From: Brachyspira intermedia PWS/A
GTDB taxonomy: Bacteria; Spirochaetota; Brachyspiria; Brachyspirales; Brachyspiraceae
Assembly (NCBI RefSeq): GCF_000223215.1
Contig: NC_017243.1
Span: forward strand, 1,116,001 to 1,180,000
Reading direction: 5' to 3'
Length of the DNA stretch: 64,000 bases
A program made the position numbers and the translations under genes. Below, in pieces: positions 52,903-61,485 of this stretch (position 1 is its first letter; each line of letters begins with the position of its first letter). Below the pieces are notes generated by a model. The model searched no databases. It had not been told where the DNA came from and was given only the letters and a program-made list of their open reading frames with translations.

Positions 52903-55110
52903 ATGTCAGAAGCTCTACAAAAATTAGAAAACGTGTTTTCAGAAGAAACATTTACGAGAAGACCGCTTCTTAATTATACTACTAAGTATTTTGTTGATTT
53001 ATCAGGTATTCTCAATGATATAAATGATAATAATGATATAAATTCTGCTATAGAAACAGCTAAAATGCAGTTAGATAAAAATCCAAATCATATATCAGCT
53101 TTATATGCTAATGGATTTTTAAATTTAAAAATTGAAAATTATTCAGAAATGAGTTTGGAAAAACTTTTAGGCATTTTTAAAAATGCTAAGAAGTGGAATA
53201 TAGTTGAATTCGTATCTCAGAAGATTTTAGATGAATATTATGAGAGCGACTATGCTTTAAGATATTTGGCTAGTTATTATCAAAGCACTAACAGGGAATC
53301 TGAGGCATTAGAAATTTGGGAAAGACTTATACGTTTTGATGTTTCTAATCCAGAACTCCCTGAAAAAATAGCACATACAAAAGAAATGGCAGGCGATATA
53401 AAGAGTGCTGTGCATTATTATAAAATTGCTTTTGAAAGAAATTTAATGAGAGAAAGAGATAATGCAGAAAGTGACATTAAAAAAGTATTGCAGTATGAGC
53501 CGGATAATTATAATTACTTGCTTAAATATGAGAATGCTTTAAAAGCTCTTGTAGATTCTAATATAATGATAGATGTATGGAAAATAATATTCTTCTATTA
53601 TTTTGAGAATAATAAATATAATGAAGCTTTAAAAACTATTAAAAATTTACTTAATTATGAGCAGGATATAGTTGCACAAAATAATAAAAAAGCTAAATTT
53701 TTCAGGCATAGACTTGTAGATGTTTATAAGGCTTTATATCCTAATCATACGCTTTTTGAAAAAATAGAAGAAATATCATCTATTATTAATGTTAATAAAA
53801 AACCTAAAGATTGTATAGAAATATTTGAAAAGTATATACAATATGATGTTGATAAATATGTTATACATAGAAATTTCGGTGTTGGTAAGATTAAGTCAAT
53901 AGATATAAATAATGTTAATATAAAATTTGTATCTCAGGAAGATGTAAGAAAAATGACTTTTGATATGGCAATACAATCTCTTACAACATTGCCTAATGAT
54001 GATATTAATGTTTATAAAGCTTATAGACTTAATGAAATTAAAAAGATAGCAGAAGAAAACCCTACAGAACTTTTAACTATTATTTTAAAATATAGAAAAA
54101 CAATCACTACAAAAGATTTAAAGCAGGAATTAACTTCAAAGCCTGATATTGTAGTGGCAGAATCAGCCTATACTAAATGGCTTGAAAGTGCTAAAAAATC
54201 TGTAAGGGCTTCTACTACAGTTAAATTTGATAAAAATACTTTCCTTTATAATGAGGAAGCTGAAACTTATGATGCTGAAAGTTTATCTAAATTTAATAAG
54301 ACTGATAATTTCTTTGAGAGATATCAAATATATATGGAATATTTAACTTATACTCCTAATTTAAACTCTGAAGAAGCTAAAGAGATGAATGATTATTTTG
54401 TTAATATTTCCAAAGACAAAAAAGCTCCTAATGATCAGAGAATAATAAGTACAATATATTTGAGAAGTCAGTCTAATGCTGACAGCAGTATACCTTTGCT
54501 TTCAGATATAGTTAAAAATATTGATGATTATACTCATGTTTATGAGGTTCTTCCTTCTTCAAATTATAGAGAGAAATTTATAAAAGCTATTTGGGACGGC
54601 AGGAGAGATGATTATTATAATATAATACTTAAAATGCTTTATTCTCCTCAGGTTAAAAATAATTATCTTATAGTAAATAAATTATTTGAAGATGGCAAAA
54701 CAGATATGCTTGCTAAAACTATAGATGATATATTCCTTCACTATAGAGAATGTCCTGAATCATTTGTTTATTTTGCTCAGAAGATACTTGACGGGGAGTA
54801 TTATGATGAGACAGGAGAAGATATCAATATAAATAAAAATTCTCTTATGATAGGTTTGCTTAGTATAATGCCTCATTTATCAAAAATGGTTGATAAGAAA
54901 GAAACATCAGCACAGGCTAGAAAACTTTTGAAAATTGTGTATGATTTAGTATTTGATAAGGCTTATCTGCTTAAATTTATAGAGAATGAATCAGAAGAGG
55001 ATGTTAAAATAATATTTAGCGAATTCCAAAAACTGGTAAATTTAGAACAGCATTATAAAACAGATATTATTTCTGCTGTTATAAAACGTTTCCCTAACTG
55101 GAAGATATAA
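52903..55110 (+). CDS. TPR protein resembling the N-terminal part of spirochaetal GreA
   Basis: 735 residues. The first 300 are TPR-like helices. Around residues 310-365 is a small beta domain (KYVIHRNFGVGKIKSIDINN, then VRKMTFDMAIQSLTTLP), and the remainder is helical. This order resembles the long N-terminal region that precedes the GreA domain in spirochaetal GreA proteins, but I see no C-terminal GreA domain here. It may be a GreA-related factor that lost or never had that domain. GGAGTG before the ATG; ends at a strong terminator. Confidence 0.7.
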   Translation: MSEALQKLENVFSEETFTRRPLLNYTTKYFVDLSGILNDINDNNDINSAIETAKMQLDKNPNHISALYANGFLNLKIENYSEMSLEKLLGIFKNAKKWNIVEFVSQKILDEYYESDYALRYLASYYQSTNRESEALEIWERLIRFDVSNPELPEKIAHTKEMAGDIKSAVHYYKIAFERNLMRERDNAESDIKKVLQYEPDNYNYLLKYENALKALVDSNIMIDVWKIIFFYYFENNKYNEALKTIKNLLNYEQDIVAQNNKKAKFFRHRLVDVYKALYPNHTLFEKIEEISSIINVNKKPKDCIEIFEKYIQYDVDKYVIHRNFGVGKIKSIDINNVNIKFVSQEDVRKMTFDMAIQSLTTLPNDDINVYKAYRLNEIKKIAEENPTELLTIILKYRKTITTKDLKQELTSKPDIVVAESAYTKWLESAKKSVRASTTVKFDKNTFLYNEEAETYDAESLSKFNKTDNFFERYQIYMEYLTYTPNLNSEEAKEMNDYFVNISKDKKAPNDQRIISTIYLRSQSNADSSIPLLSDIVKNIDDYTHVYEVLPSSNYREKFIKAIWDGRRDDYYNIILKMLYSPQVKNNYLIVNKLFEDGKTDMLAKTIDDIFLHYRECPESFVYFAQKILDGEYYDETGEDININKNSLMIGLLSIMPHLSKMVDKKETSAQARKLLKIVYDLVFDKAYLLKFIENESEEDVKIIFSEFQKLVNLEQHYKTDIISAVIKRFPNWKI

Positions 55111-55134
55111 TAAAAATTAAGTTTAATAAAGATT

Positions 55135-55162
55135 AGGGAGATTTAAAAAATCTCCCTTTTTT
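55135..55162 (+). terminator. Terminator of the TPR operon
   Basis: AGGGAGATT (55135-55143) pairs with AATCTCCCT (55149-55157), followed by a T run. Confidence 0.9.
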
Positions 55163-55268
55163 ATATAGTTGTTTTAATAAAATATATTGATAAAAAATAA
55201 AAAATTATATAGCATTATTATGAATAGTAGTGTATAATATATAACAAATTTTTTAAATGGATATTATT

Positions 55269-56456
55269 ATGAAATTAAGATTATCAAAAAGAGCATTAAA
55301 AGAAGATTTTCAGAGCAGTTTTGTAAAAATTATGCTTGAAGTTGCAGCTAAAGGTGATTTGATATCATTTGCGGGCGGTTTGCCTAATCCTGAATCATTT
55401 CCTGTAGAAGAGATTAAAGCGGCAGCAAATAAAGTTTTAGAAACTAAAGGTGCTTACTCTTTACAATATAACAGCACTGAGGGATATGGTCCTTTAAGAG
55501 AGTTTATTGCAAATAGATATAAAAAACAAGGTATTGAAATTGAAGCTAGCGATATACTTATAGCTAATGGTTCCCAGCAGGCTTTAGATATTATTTCTTC
55601 ATGCTTAATAGATCCTGATGACAATGTTTTAGTTGAAGATCCATCTTATTTAGCAGCTTTGCAGTCATTTCATCTATATAATCCTAAAATTCATACAGTT
55701 AATTTGAATGAAGATGGTGCTGATATAGATGAGTTTAAAGAAGCTATAAATAAATATGATAATAAATTCTTTTATTCTGTACCTAATTTCCAAAATCCTA
55801 CAGGTATAACATATACAAATGCTGTAAGAGAGAAAATAGCAGAAATAATGAAAGGTAAAGATACATTCTTTGTAGAGGACAATCCTTACGGAGAATTAAG
55901 ATTTAAAGGTGAACATCAAAAATCATTTGGCACATATTTAGGAGAACAGGCTATATTGCTTGGTACATTCTCAAAAACTGTAGCACCAGGTATGAGATTA
56001 GGCTGGATTGCTTGCAGACAAAAAGAATTATATGCTAAAATGAAAGATTATAAACAGCTTATAGATTTACATACAGGAACATTTGCTCAAGTAGTTGTAA
56101 GTCAGTATTTAGAAGATAATGATTATGATGAACATATCAAAAAAATAATAGACTTATATGGCAGACAATGTAATTATATGCTTGAAGCTATGGATAAATA
56201 TTTACCTAAAGATATGCATTGGACTCATCCTGAAGGCGGTATGTTTATATGGGCTACACTTCCTAAAGGAATAGATGCCGTTGAGCTTTCTAGAAAAGCT
56301 GCTGAGGACGGTGTTGTTGTTGTAGCAGGAGAACCTTTCTATGAAGCTAAAAGAGGTTTAGGTACTTTAAGATTGAATTATACTAATTCTAAACCTGAAG
56401 ATATTGATAAGGGCATATCTATATTAGCAAAAGCTATTGAAAAAATGAGAAAGTAA
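55269..56456 (+). CDS. PLP-dependent aminotransferase, class I/II (2-aminoadipate type)
   Basis: About 395 residues. Begins LRLSKRALKEDFQSS, a start typical of the LysN/MocR-related aminotransferases; contains FAGGLPNPESFP, the PLP lysine in TFSKTVAPGMRLGW and the arginine RLNYTN that binds substrate carboxylate. Transfers amino groups between amino acids and 2-oxo acids; the preferred substrate is not evident. Two in-frame ATGs, 55257 and 55269, are possible; I prefer the latter because the homologous start fits, though neither has a good ribosome site. Ends at a terminator. Confidence 0.88.
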   Translation: MKLRLSKRALKEDFQSSFVKIMLEVAAKGDLISFAGGLPNPESFPVEEIKAAANKVLETKGAYSLQYNSTEGYGPLREFIANRYKKQGIEIEASDILIANGSQQALDIISSCLIDPDDNVLVEDPSYLAALQSFHLYNPKIHTVNLNEDGADIDEFKEAINKYDNKFFYSVPNFQNPTGITYTNAVREKIAEIMKGKDTFFVEDNPYGELRFKGEHQKSFGTYLGEQAILLGTFSKTVAPGMRLGWIACRQKELYAKMKDYKQLIDLHTGTFAQVVVSQYLEDNDYDEHIKKIIDLYGRQCNYMLEAMDKYLPKDMHWTHPEGGMFIWATLPKGIDAVELSRKAAEDGVVVVAGEPFYEAKRGLGTLRLNYTNSKPEDIDKGISILAKAIEKMRK

Positions 56457-56480
56457 AAATAATTTGAATAATATTTTTAT

Positions 56481-56520
56481 AAAAGGCAGTAAATGTAAAA
56501 TTTGCTGCCTTTTATTATTT
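56481..56520 (+). terminator. Terminator of the aminotransferase gene
   Basis: A 14-base-pair stem with one G-U pair (56481-56494 with 56500-56513), followed by a T-rich stretch. Confidence 0.88.
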
Positions 56521-56703
56521 TATATGATTGTTTTTTATATTAAAGTTAGTATATGTTAACATTATTTTACTATATTATATTTTTTTGTAAAAAAATATTT
56601 ATTTGTTTTACTTTTTTATGTATTAAAGGTTATATTAGCTATATGTTGCCTCGCATATAAAACAAAAAACAAAAAAACTCTATATTAAAAAAAGGATAAA
56701 AAG

Positions 56704-57312
56704 ATGATTAAAAAATCAAGTTTATTTATTTTGTTCTTATTCGTTTTTGCTGGTCTTGTATATGGACAAACAGCTAAATCTACTTTAGATGGTATGATGC
56801 AGTCTTATAATGGTGAGATGAATGCATCTGCTAGTTATGCTGAGTATGCTAAAAAAGCTCAAAATAAAAGCGTTGCAGCTTTATTTAAAGCAGCTTCTGC
56901 AGCAGAAGCTTTACATGCTAAACTTTTAAATGATATGGCTTTATCTTCTAAATTATCAACTAAAGCATTAACAGCTAAAATCAATGCTATTAAAACTGGT
57001 ACTGATGTTGATAATTTAAAAAGCGGTATAGCTGGTGAAACTTATGAGTACACAAAAATGTACCCAGCTTTCAGTAAAGTTGCTTCACAAGAAAATAATA
57101 AAAATGTTGCTGAATTAATGAACAGAATAGCTTCTGTTGAAAAAACACATGCTGAATTATATAATAAAACTATACAGGATTTAAATGCTAAAAAATCAGT
57201 TCCTACAGTATATTATTTATGTCCTGTTTGTGGATATGTTGAAGCAGGTTCAGCTCCAGCTAAATGTCCATTATGTAATGCTACAGCTAGTTCTTTCCAA
57301 GCATTTAATTAA
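56704..57312 (+). CDS. Rubrerythrin with a signal peptide
   Basis: 202 residues. The first 21 residues are a signal peptide (KKSSLFILFLFVFAGLVYG). The ferritin-like di-iron domain has its full ligand set: Glu in YNGEMNAS, ExxH in AEALH, ExxE in GETYEY and ExxH in VEKTH. The C-terminal rubredoxin-like domain has CPVCG and CPLCN. It reduces hydrogen peroxide; here it should do so in the periplasm, which is unusual because most rubrerythrins are cytoplasmic. AAAGGAT before the ATG. Monocistronic with its own terminator. Confidence 0.92.
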   Translation: MIKKSSLFILFLFVFAGLVYGQTAKSTLDGMMQSYNGEMNASASYAEYAKKAQNKSVAALFKAASAAEALHAKLLNDMALSSKLSTKALTAKINAIKTGTDVDNLKSGIAGETYEYTKMYPAFSKVASQENNKNVAELMNRIASVEKTHAELYNKTIQDLNAKKSVPTVYYLCPVCGYVEAGSAPAKCPLCNATASSFQAFN

Positions 57313-57352
57313 TTAAAAAAATAATTGATTCGTTAATTTTTTTATAGAGGCG

Positions 57353-57388
57353 AAAGCATTGATAATATTTTATTATCAATGCTTTTTT
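57353..57388 (+). terminator. Terminator of the rubrerythrin gene
   Basis: A perfect 14-base-pair stem (57353-57366 with 57372-57385) with a 5-base loop and a T run. Confidence 0.9.
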
Positions 57389-57457
57389 ATATCTTGAAAA
57401 AATCTTAATAGTTTATATAATATTCTAAATAAATTTTATATTTGGAGAAATTGATAA

Positions 57458-58428
57458 ATGCAATCTACTATGCCGTATATGAATATTATAATAATAGCAT
57501 GCTGTGTACTTGTAGTACTTTTGATTTTAGTTTTAGTGTTAATGAAAAAAACAAGAAACCTAAAGTTTCATTAACAAGTTCTAAAAGTAAATTTTCATTA
57601 TCATCATTATTTAATACTTCATCTATTAATGATGAATTTTTTGCAAGTTTGGAAAATACATTAATAACAGCTGATGCTGGTGTTGAAACTACAAAAGATA
57701 TTATTTCAAAACTTAGAGATGTAATAGAAAAAGAAAATATAAAAGATCCTGCTGAAGCTAAAAAACATTTAAGGGAAATTTTAATATCTAAATTCATTTC
57801 AAAGAAAATAGAACTTAAAGATAAAACTATACTTTTTATAGTTGGTGTTAATGGAGTAGGAAAAACAACTTCAATAGCAAAATTAGCTAATATATTAAAG
57901 AAAGATCATAAGGTTATATTAGCGGCAGCAGATACATTCAGAGCCGCAGCAATAGAGCAATTAGAGGAATGGGCTAATAGACTTTCTGTTACTATAGTAA
58001 AAGGTCAGCAAGCCGGAGATCCTGCAAGCGTATTATTTTCAGCATTAGATAAAGCTAAAGCAACAAATGCTGATATAGTGATAGTTGATACTGCAGGAAG
58101 ATTTCATAATCAGGAGAATTTAGTAAGACAGCTTGAAAAGATGAAGAAAATAGCTACAGAAAGATTTACTGAATTTAAATTTGTACCAATATTAGTATTA
58201 GATGCCAATGTTGGACATAATGGAATAGAGCAGGCTAAAGTATTTACTAATGCTCTAGATATACAAGGTGCTATAGTTTCAAAATTAGATAGTACAGCTA
58301 AGGGCGGGGTAGCAATAAGTATAGCTCATTATTTATCTCTTCCTATATATTATGGAGGATTTGGAGAGAAAGTTGATGATTTCAAAGAATTTGATGCTGA
58401 AAGTTTCGTTGATTCTATATTACAATAA
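57458..58428 (+). CDS. ftsY: Signal recognition particle receptor FtsY, one-base shortfall near the 5' end
   Basis: The NG GTPase core is clear and intact: P-loop GVNGVGKTTSIAK, DTFRAAAIEQL, VDTAGRFHNQ and SKLDSTAKGG. The frame of the core is open back to a TTG at 57442, but that start overlaps the GGAG ribosome site and gives a meaningless N-terminus. The ATG at 57458, ten bases after GGAG, opens another frame encoding a membrane anchor (MNIIIIACCVLVVLLILVL) and LMKK. Adding one A to the A7 run at 57545-57551 joins the two as LMKKNKKPKVSLTSSK, 323 residues in all. FtsY docks ribosomes to the membrane and is essential, so an assembly error is likeliest. Confidence 0.93.
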
Positions 58429-58451
58429 TTAATAATCATTGGAGTTATATT

Positions 58452-59714
58452 ATGTCTTTCACTGTTAAACCTTCAGAAATTTTCGGTTCTATATACATTC
58501 AAATGAGTAAAAGTGATGCTCATAGAGCTTTAATAGCTTCATCATTAGCAAAAACTCCAAGTATCATAAAGCATTGGATTGATAATGTTAGTGTGGATGT
58601 GGAAGTTACAAAAAATGCTGTGTCTAATTTTGCTGATTTAGAAGTCATTGATGATGGTATTAAAGTTTTTCCTAAAAAAGAATATAAAAAAGAATTAACT
58701 ATAGATGTTAAAGAGTCAGGAAGCAGTTTAAGATTTCTAATTCCTATAATGTCTGCATTGGGAATAGCATGCACTTTTACAGGTTCTAAAAAATTATTTT
58801 CAAGACCTATGGAAGTTTATAAAAAAATATGGAAAGAACAGGGATTAGAATTTATTCACTCTGAGAATTCCATTAAAATATCTGGGCAATTAAAATCTTC
58901 AAATTTTAAAGTATTAGGAAATTTGAGCAGTCAGTTTTTGAGCGGACTTTTATTTGCATTGCCTTTGCTTGATGGTAATTCTAATATTATTATAGACGGA
59001 GAATTAGAGTCAGAACCCTATGTTATGATGACTTTAAAAACACTTAAAGCAGCAAATATAGAAACTTTAAGGCATGATAATAATATAATAGAAGTATACG
59101 GTAATCAGGAGTATTCAGGAATTGATTATGAAGTAGAATCTGATTGGTCGCATGCCGCTTTTTTTGCTGCTGCTGGTGCTTTGGGTGGTGAAACTACTTT
59201 ATACGGTCTTAATAAATATTCTATTCAAGGTGATAAGGAAATACTTAATATATTAAAATTTATGGGTGCTTCTGTTTCTTATAATGATGATAGTTCTATT
59301 ACAATAAAGAAAACTAACAGATTACATGCACTTGATATAGATATGTCAGATATTCCAGATTTGGGACCTATAATTACAACTTTGGCTGCTACTGCAAAAG
59401 GTAGGACAAGGTTATATAATGCCGGAAGACTGAGATACAAAGAAAGTGATAGAATGAATGATTTAATGGATAGTTTTTTAAAGATAGGTGCTAAGATAGA
59501 AGTAACTGAAGATGAAATATTAATAGAAGGTGTTGAAAGACTTAAGGGAGGAGATACTACTTCTCATAATGATCATAGAATAGCTATGTCCCTTGCTGTT
59601 GCTTCTGCTGTTTCTGATAATGATATAATTATAGATGATGCTGAGTCTATAAATAAATCATCTTTTAATTTTGTAGAGCAATTTAGAAGTATAGGCGGTA
59701 AAATAGAATTATAA
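58452..59714 (+). CDS. aroA: 3-phosphoshikimate 1-carboxyvinyltransferase (EPSP synthase)
   Basis: 420 residues. Sixth step of the shikimate pathway. Conserved pieces are IQMSKSDAHRALIASSLA, ESGSSLRFLIP, SSQFLSGLLFALPLL, the RYKESDR loop and SHNDHRIAMSLAVAS near the C-terminus, which together bind PEP and shikimate-3-phosphate. Possibly co-transcribed with ftsY, 23 bases upstream. The stop is one base from the end of the converging lipoprotein gene, so the two transcripts must share a boundary. Confidence 0.96.
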   Translation: MSFTVKPSEIFGSIYIQMSKSDAHRALIASSLAKTPSIIKHWIDNVSVDVEVTKNAVSNFADLEVIDDGIKVFPKKEYKKELTIDVKESGSSLRFLIPIMSALGIACTFTGSKKLFSRPMEVYKKIWKEQGLEFIHSENSIKISGQLKSSNFKVLGNLSSQFLSGLLFALPLLDGNSNIIIDGELESEPYVMMTLKTLKAANIETLRHDNNIIEVYGNQEYSGIDYEVESDWSHAAFFAAAGALGGETTLYGLNKYSIQGDKEILNILKFMGASVSYNDDSSITIKKTNRLHALDIDMSDIPDLGPIITTLAATAKGRTRLYNAGRLRYKESDRMNDLMDSFLKIGAKIEVTEDEILIEGVERLKGGDTTSHNDHRIAMSLAVASAVSDNDIIIDDAESINKSSFNFVEQFRSIGGKIEL

Positions 59715-59715
59715 A

Positions 59716-60698
59716 TTATAATATATTTGTAAGCATTGATAGCTGTATATAATTTGTTACAGGTGTGGTTTCTTTTATAATTTTAGAATCTAAAAATATA
59801 TTTTGCTGTACTTCATACCATTTTAATATTTCACCTGAAGTACATGCATTTTTTATATCTGATGAAGAGAACCATATTCCTGTATCTATTTCATTTTTTA
59901 CGGACTTTATATCATTTCCTGTAAGTTTTGCTGTTAATTCGGCTGCCTCATATAAATTGTTTTTTCTATAATCCATAGCTTTTAATATAGCTCTTGAAAA
60001 TCTTTTTACTATATCAGGATAATTATTTATATATTCTGCTGTTGATACAAAACTACTTGTTAATGTAATTTCATCACTATAATTTGTAATATCTGCTAAT
60101 AGATTATAATCATTTGGAATTTTCTCAGTAATTTCTCTTGCATAAGGATCCCATGTTGATACAGCATCAACTTTTCTATTTATTAGAGCATTAGCTAGAT
60201 TAGTAATATTAATATTTGTCAAATTTATATCTTGCAATTTTATATTATTATTTTTCAATACTGCATTAAGCATAGCTTCGCCTGAAGTGCCTAAATGAGT
60301 TGCTACAATCTTTCCTTTCAAATCAGAAATGCTGTTAATACCTGTCCATTTTCCTGTTATTATTTTTTCACCTTTACTTATTCCATTTGGTATTAATATT
60401 TGCACATCTCCATTTATAATCAAAGAATGTGCAGCATGACCAATATACGTAAAATCAACTTCTTTAGAAATCATTGATAAAATTGCAGCATGTCCGTTAA
60501 AAAATTGAAATAGTTCTGCATCTAAATTTTCTTCTTCAAAGAAACCTTTTTCTTTAGCTATTGCAACGGCAGAAGCTCCAGCGAATTCATATAGATATCC
60601 CACTCTTATTTTAGTATTTGCAGGCTTTTCTTCTTCTTTGTTGTTATTGCATGATATTAATGTTATTATAATAAAAAAATATAAATAATTTTATTCAT
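59716..60698 (-). CDS. NMT1-type substrate-binding lipoprotein, one-base shortfall in the signal peptide
   Basis: The frame open from 60603 lacks a signal peptide. From the ATG at 60698 (with AGGAT seven bases before it) another frame encodes MNKIIYIF, and adding one T to the coding-strand T7 run at 60673-60679 continues it as FIITLISCNNN, a proper lipobox, directly into the main frame: 327 residues. The body is a periplasmic binding protein of the nitrate/taurine/thiamine-precursor (NMT1) type, delivering a small ligand to an ABC transporter. No permease or ATPase gene lies nearby in the window. Confidence 0.85.
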
Positions 60699-60753
60699 AA
60701 TATATATCCTATTATATTATAAAATTGAAATATGGTAATATCAGCAATAATAT

Positions 60754-61485
60754 TTATTTGGATTGATTATTAAAATATTTCTTTTTATTTCTAAATCTTA
60801 AGCGTACTACTCTAAATAAAGCTTCAGCTATAATATTTTTAGACATTTTTGATTGTCCGCTTCTTCTCTCATAAAATATTATAGGTTCTTCCTCTACTTT
60901 ATATCCGTTACTTTCAAAAGAGTAATTCATTTCTATTTGGAAAGAATATCCTGCTGAAAGTATATTATCAAAATTCATATTTTTTAATACAGATACTCTA
61001 AAGCATTTAAATCCGCCTGTAATATCCATAATTTTAGAACCTAATATAAATGATGCATATCTGTTTCCGTAGTATGAAAGGAAAAGTCTTCTTAAAGGCC
61101 AATTTACTACACTTATTCCGTTACAATATCTTGATCCTATTACTAAATCTAATTTTTCATTTTCCATTCTTTCTATAAATTTAATTACAAAATCAGGGTC
61201 ATGGGAGAAATCAGCATCCATCTCTATGACATAATCAGGATTGTATTGGAATGAATGTTTAAATCCAGCAATATATGCAGGTCCTAATCCTTCTTTTTTT
61301 TCTCTTTTTAATAAATGTACTCTATTATTTGATAAATATTTTTCTACTATACTTGCTGTACCATCTGGGCTATTATCATCAACAACCAAAATTTCTATAT
61401 ATTCAGGTAATGATAATACTTTATTGAGCATTTTTTCTATATTATCTTTTTCATTATATGTAGGTAATACTATAATAGCTTTCAT
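60754..61485 (-). CDS. Polyprenol monophosphomannose synthase-like GT2 enzyme (Dpm1 type)
   Basis: 243 residues. Starts KAIIVLPTYNEKDNIEKMLN, with DDNSPDGT, EMDADFSHDP and GSRYCNGISVVNWP, the pattern of dolichol/polyprenol-phosphate mannose synthases. It loads a sugar onto a lipid carrier for later transfer outside the membrane, which would fit the glycan genes in this genome. The C-terminus lacks membrane helices. Its ATG overlaps the stop of the DUF4132 gene by four bases (ATGA), so the two are translationally coupled. Confidence 0.9.
   Translation of the reverse strand: MKAIIVLPTYNEKDNIEKMLNKVLSLPEYIEILVVDDNSPDGTASIVEKYLSNNRVHLLKREKKEGLGPAYIAGFKHSFQYNPDYVIEMDADFSHDPDFVIKFIERMENEKLDLVIGSRYCNGISVVNWPLRRLFLSYYGNRYASFILGSKIMDITGGFKCFRVSVLKNMNFDNILSAGYSFQIEMNYSFESNGYKVEEEPIIFYERRSGQSKMSKNIIAEALFRVVRLRFRNKKKYFNNQSK

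Noticed and set aside
57442-57457. TTG start for ftsY
   Set aside because: It overlaps the ribosome site of the ATG at 57458 and gives an N-terminus unlike any FtsY.
57545-57551. ftsY as a phase-variable gene
   Set aside because: FtsY is essential in bacteria studied, so on/off switching is implausible; assembly error or slippage are better explanations.
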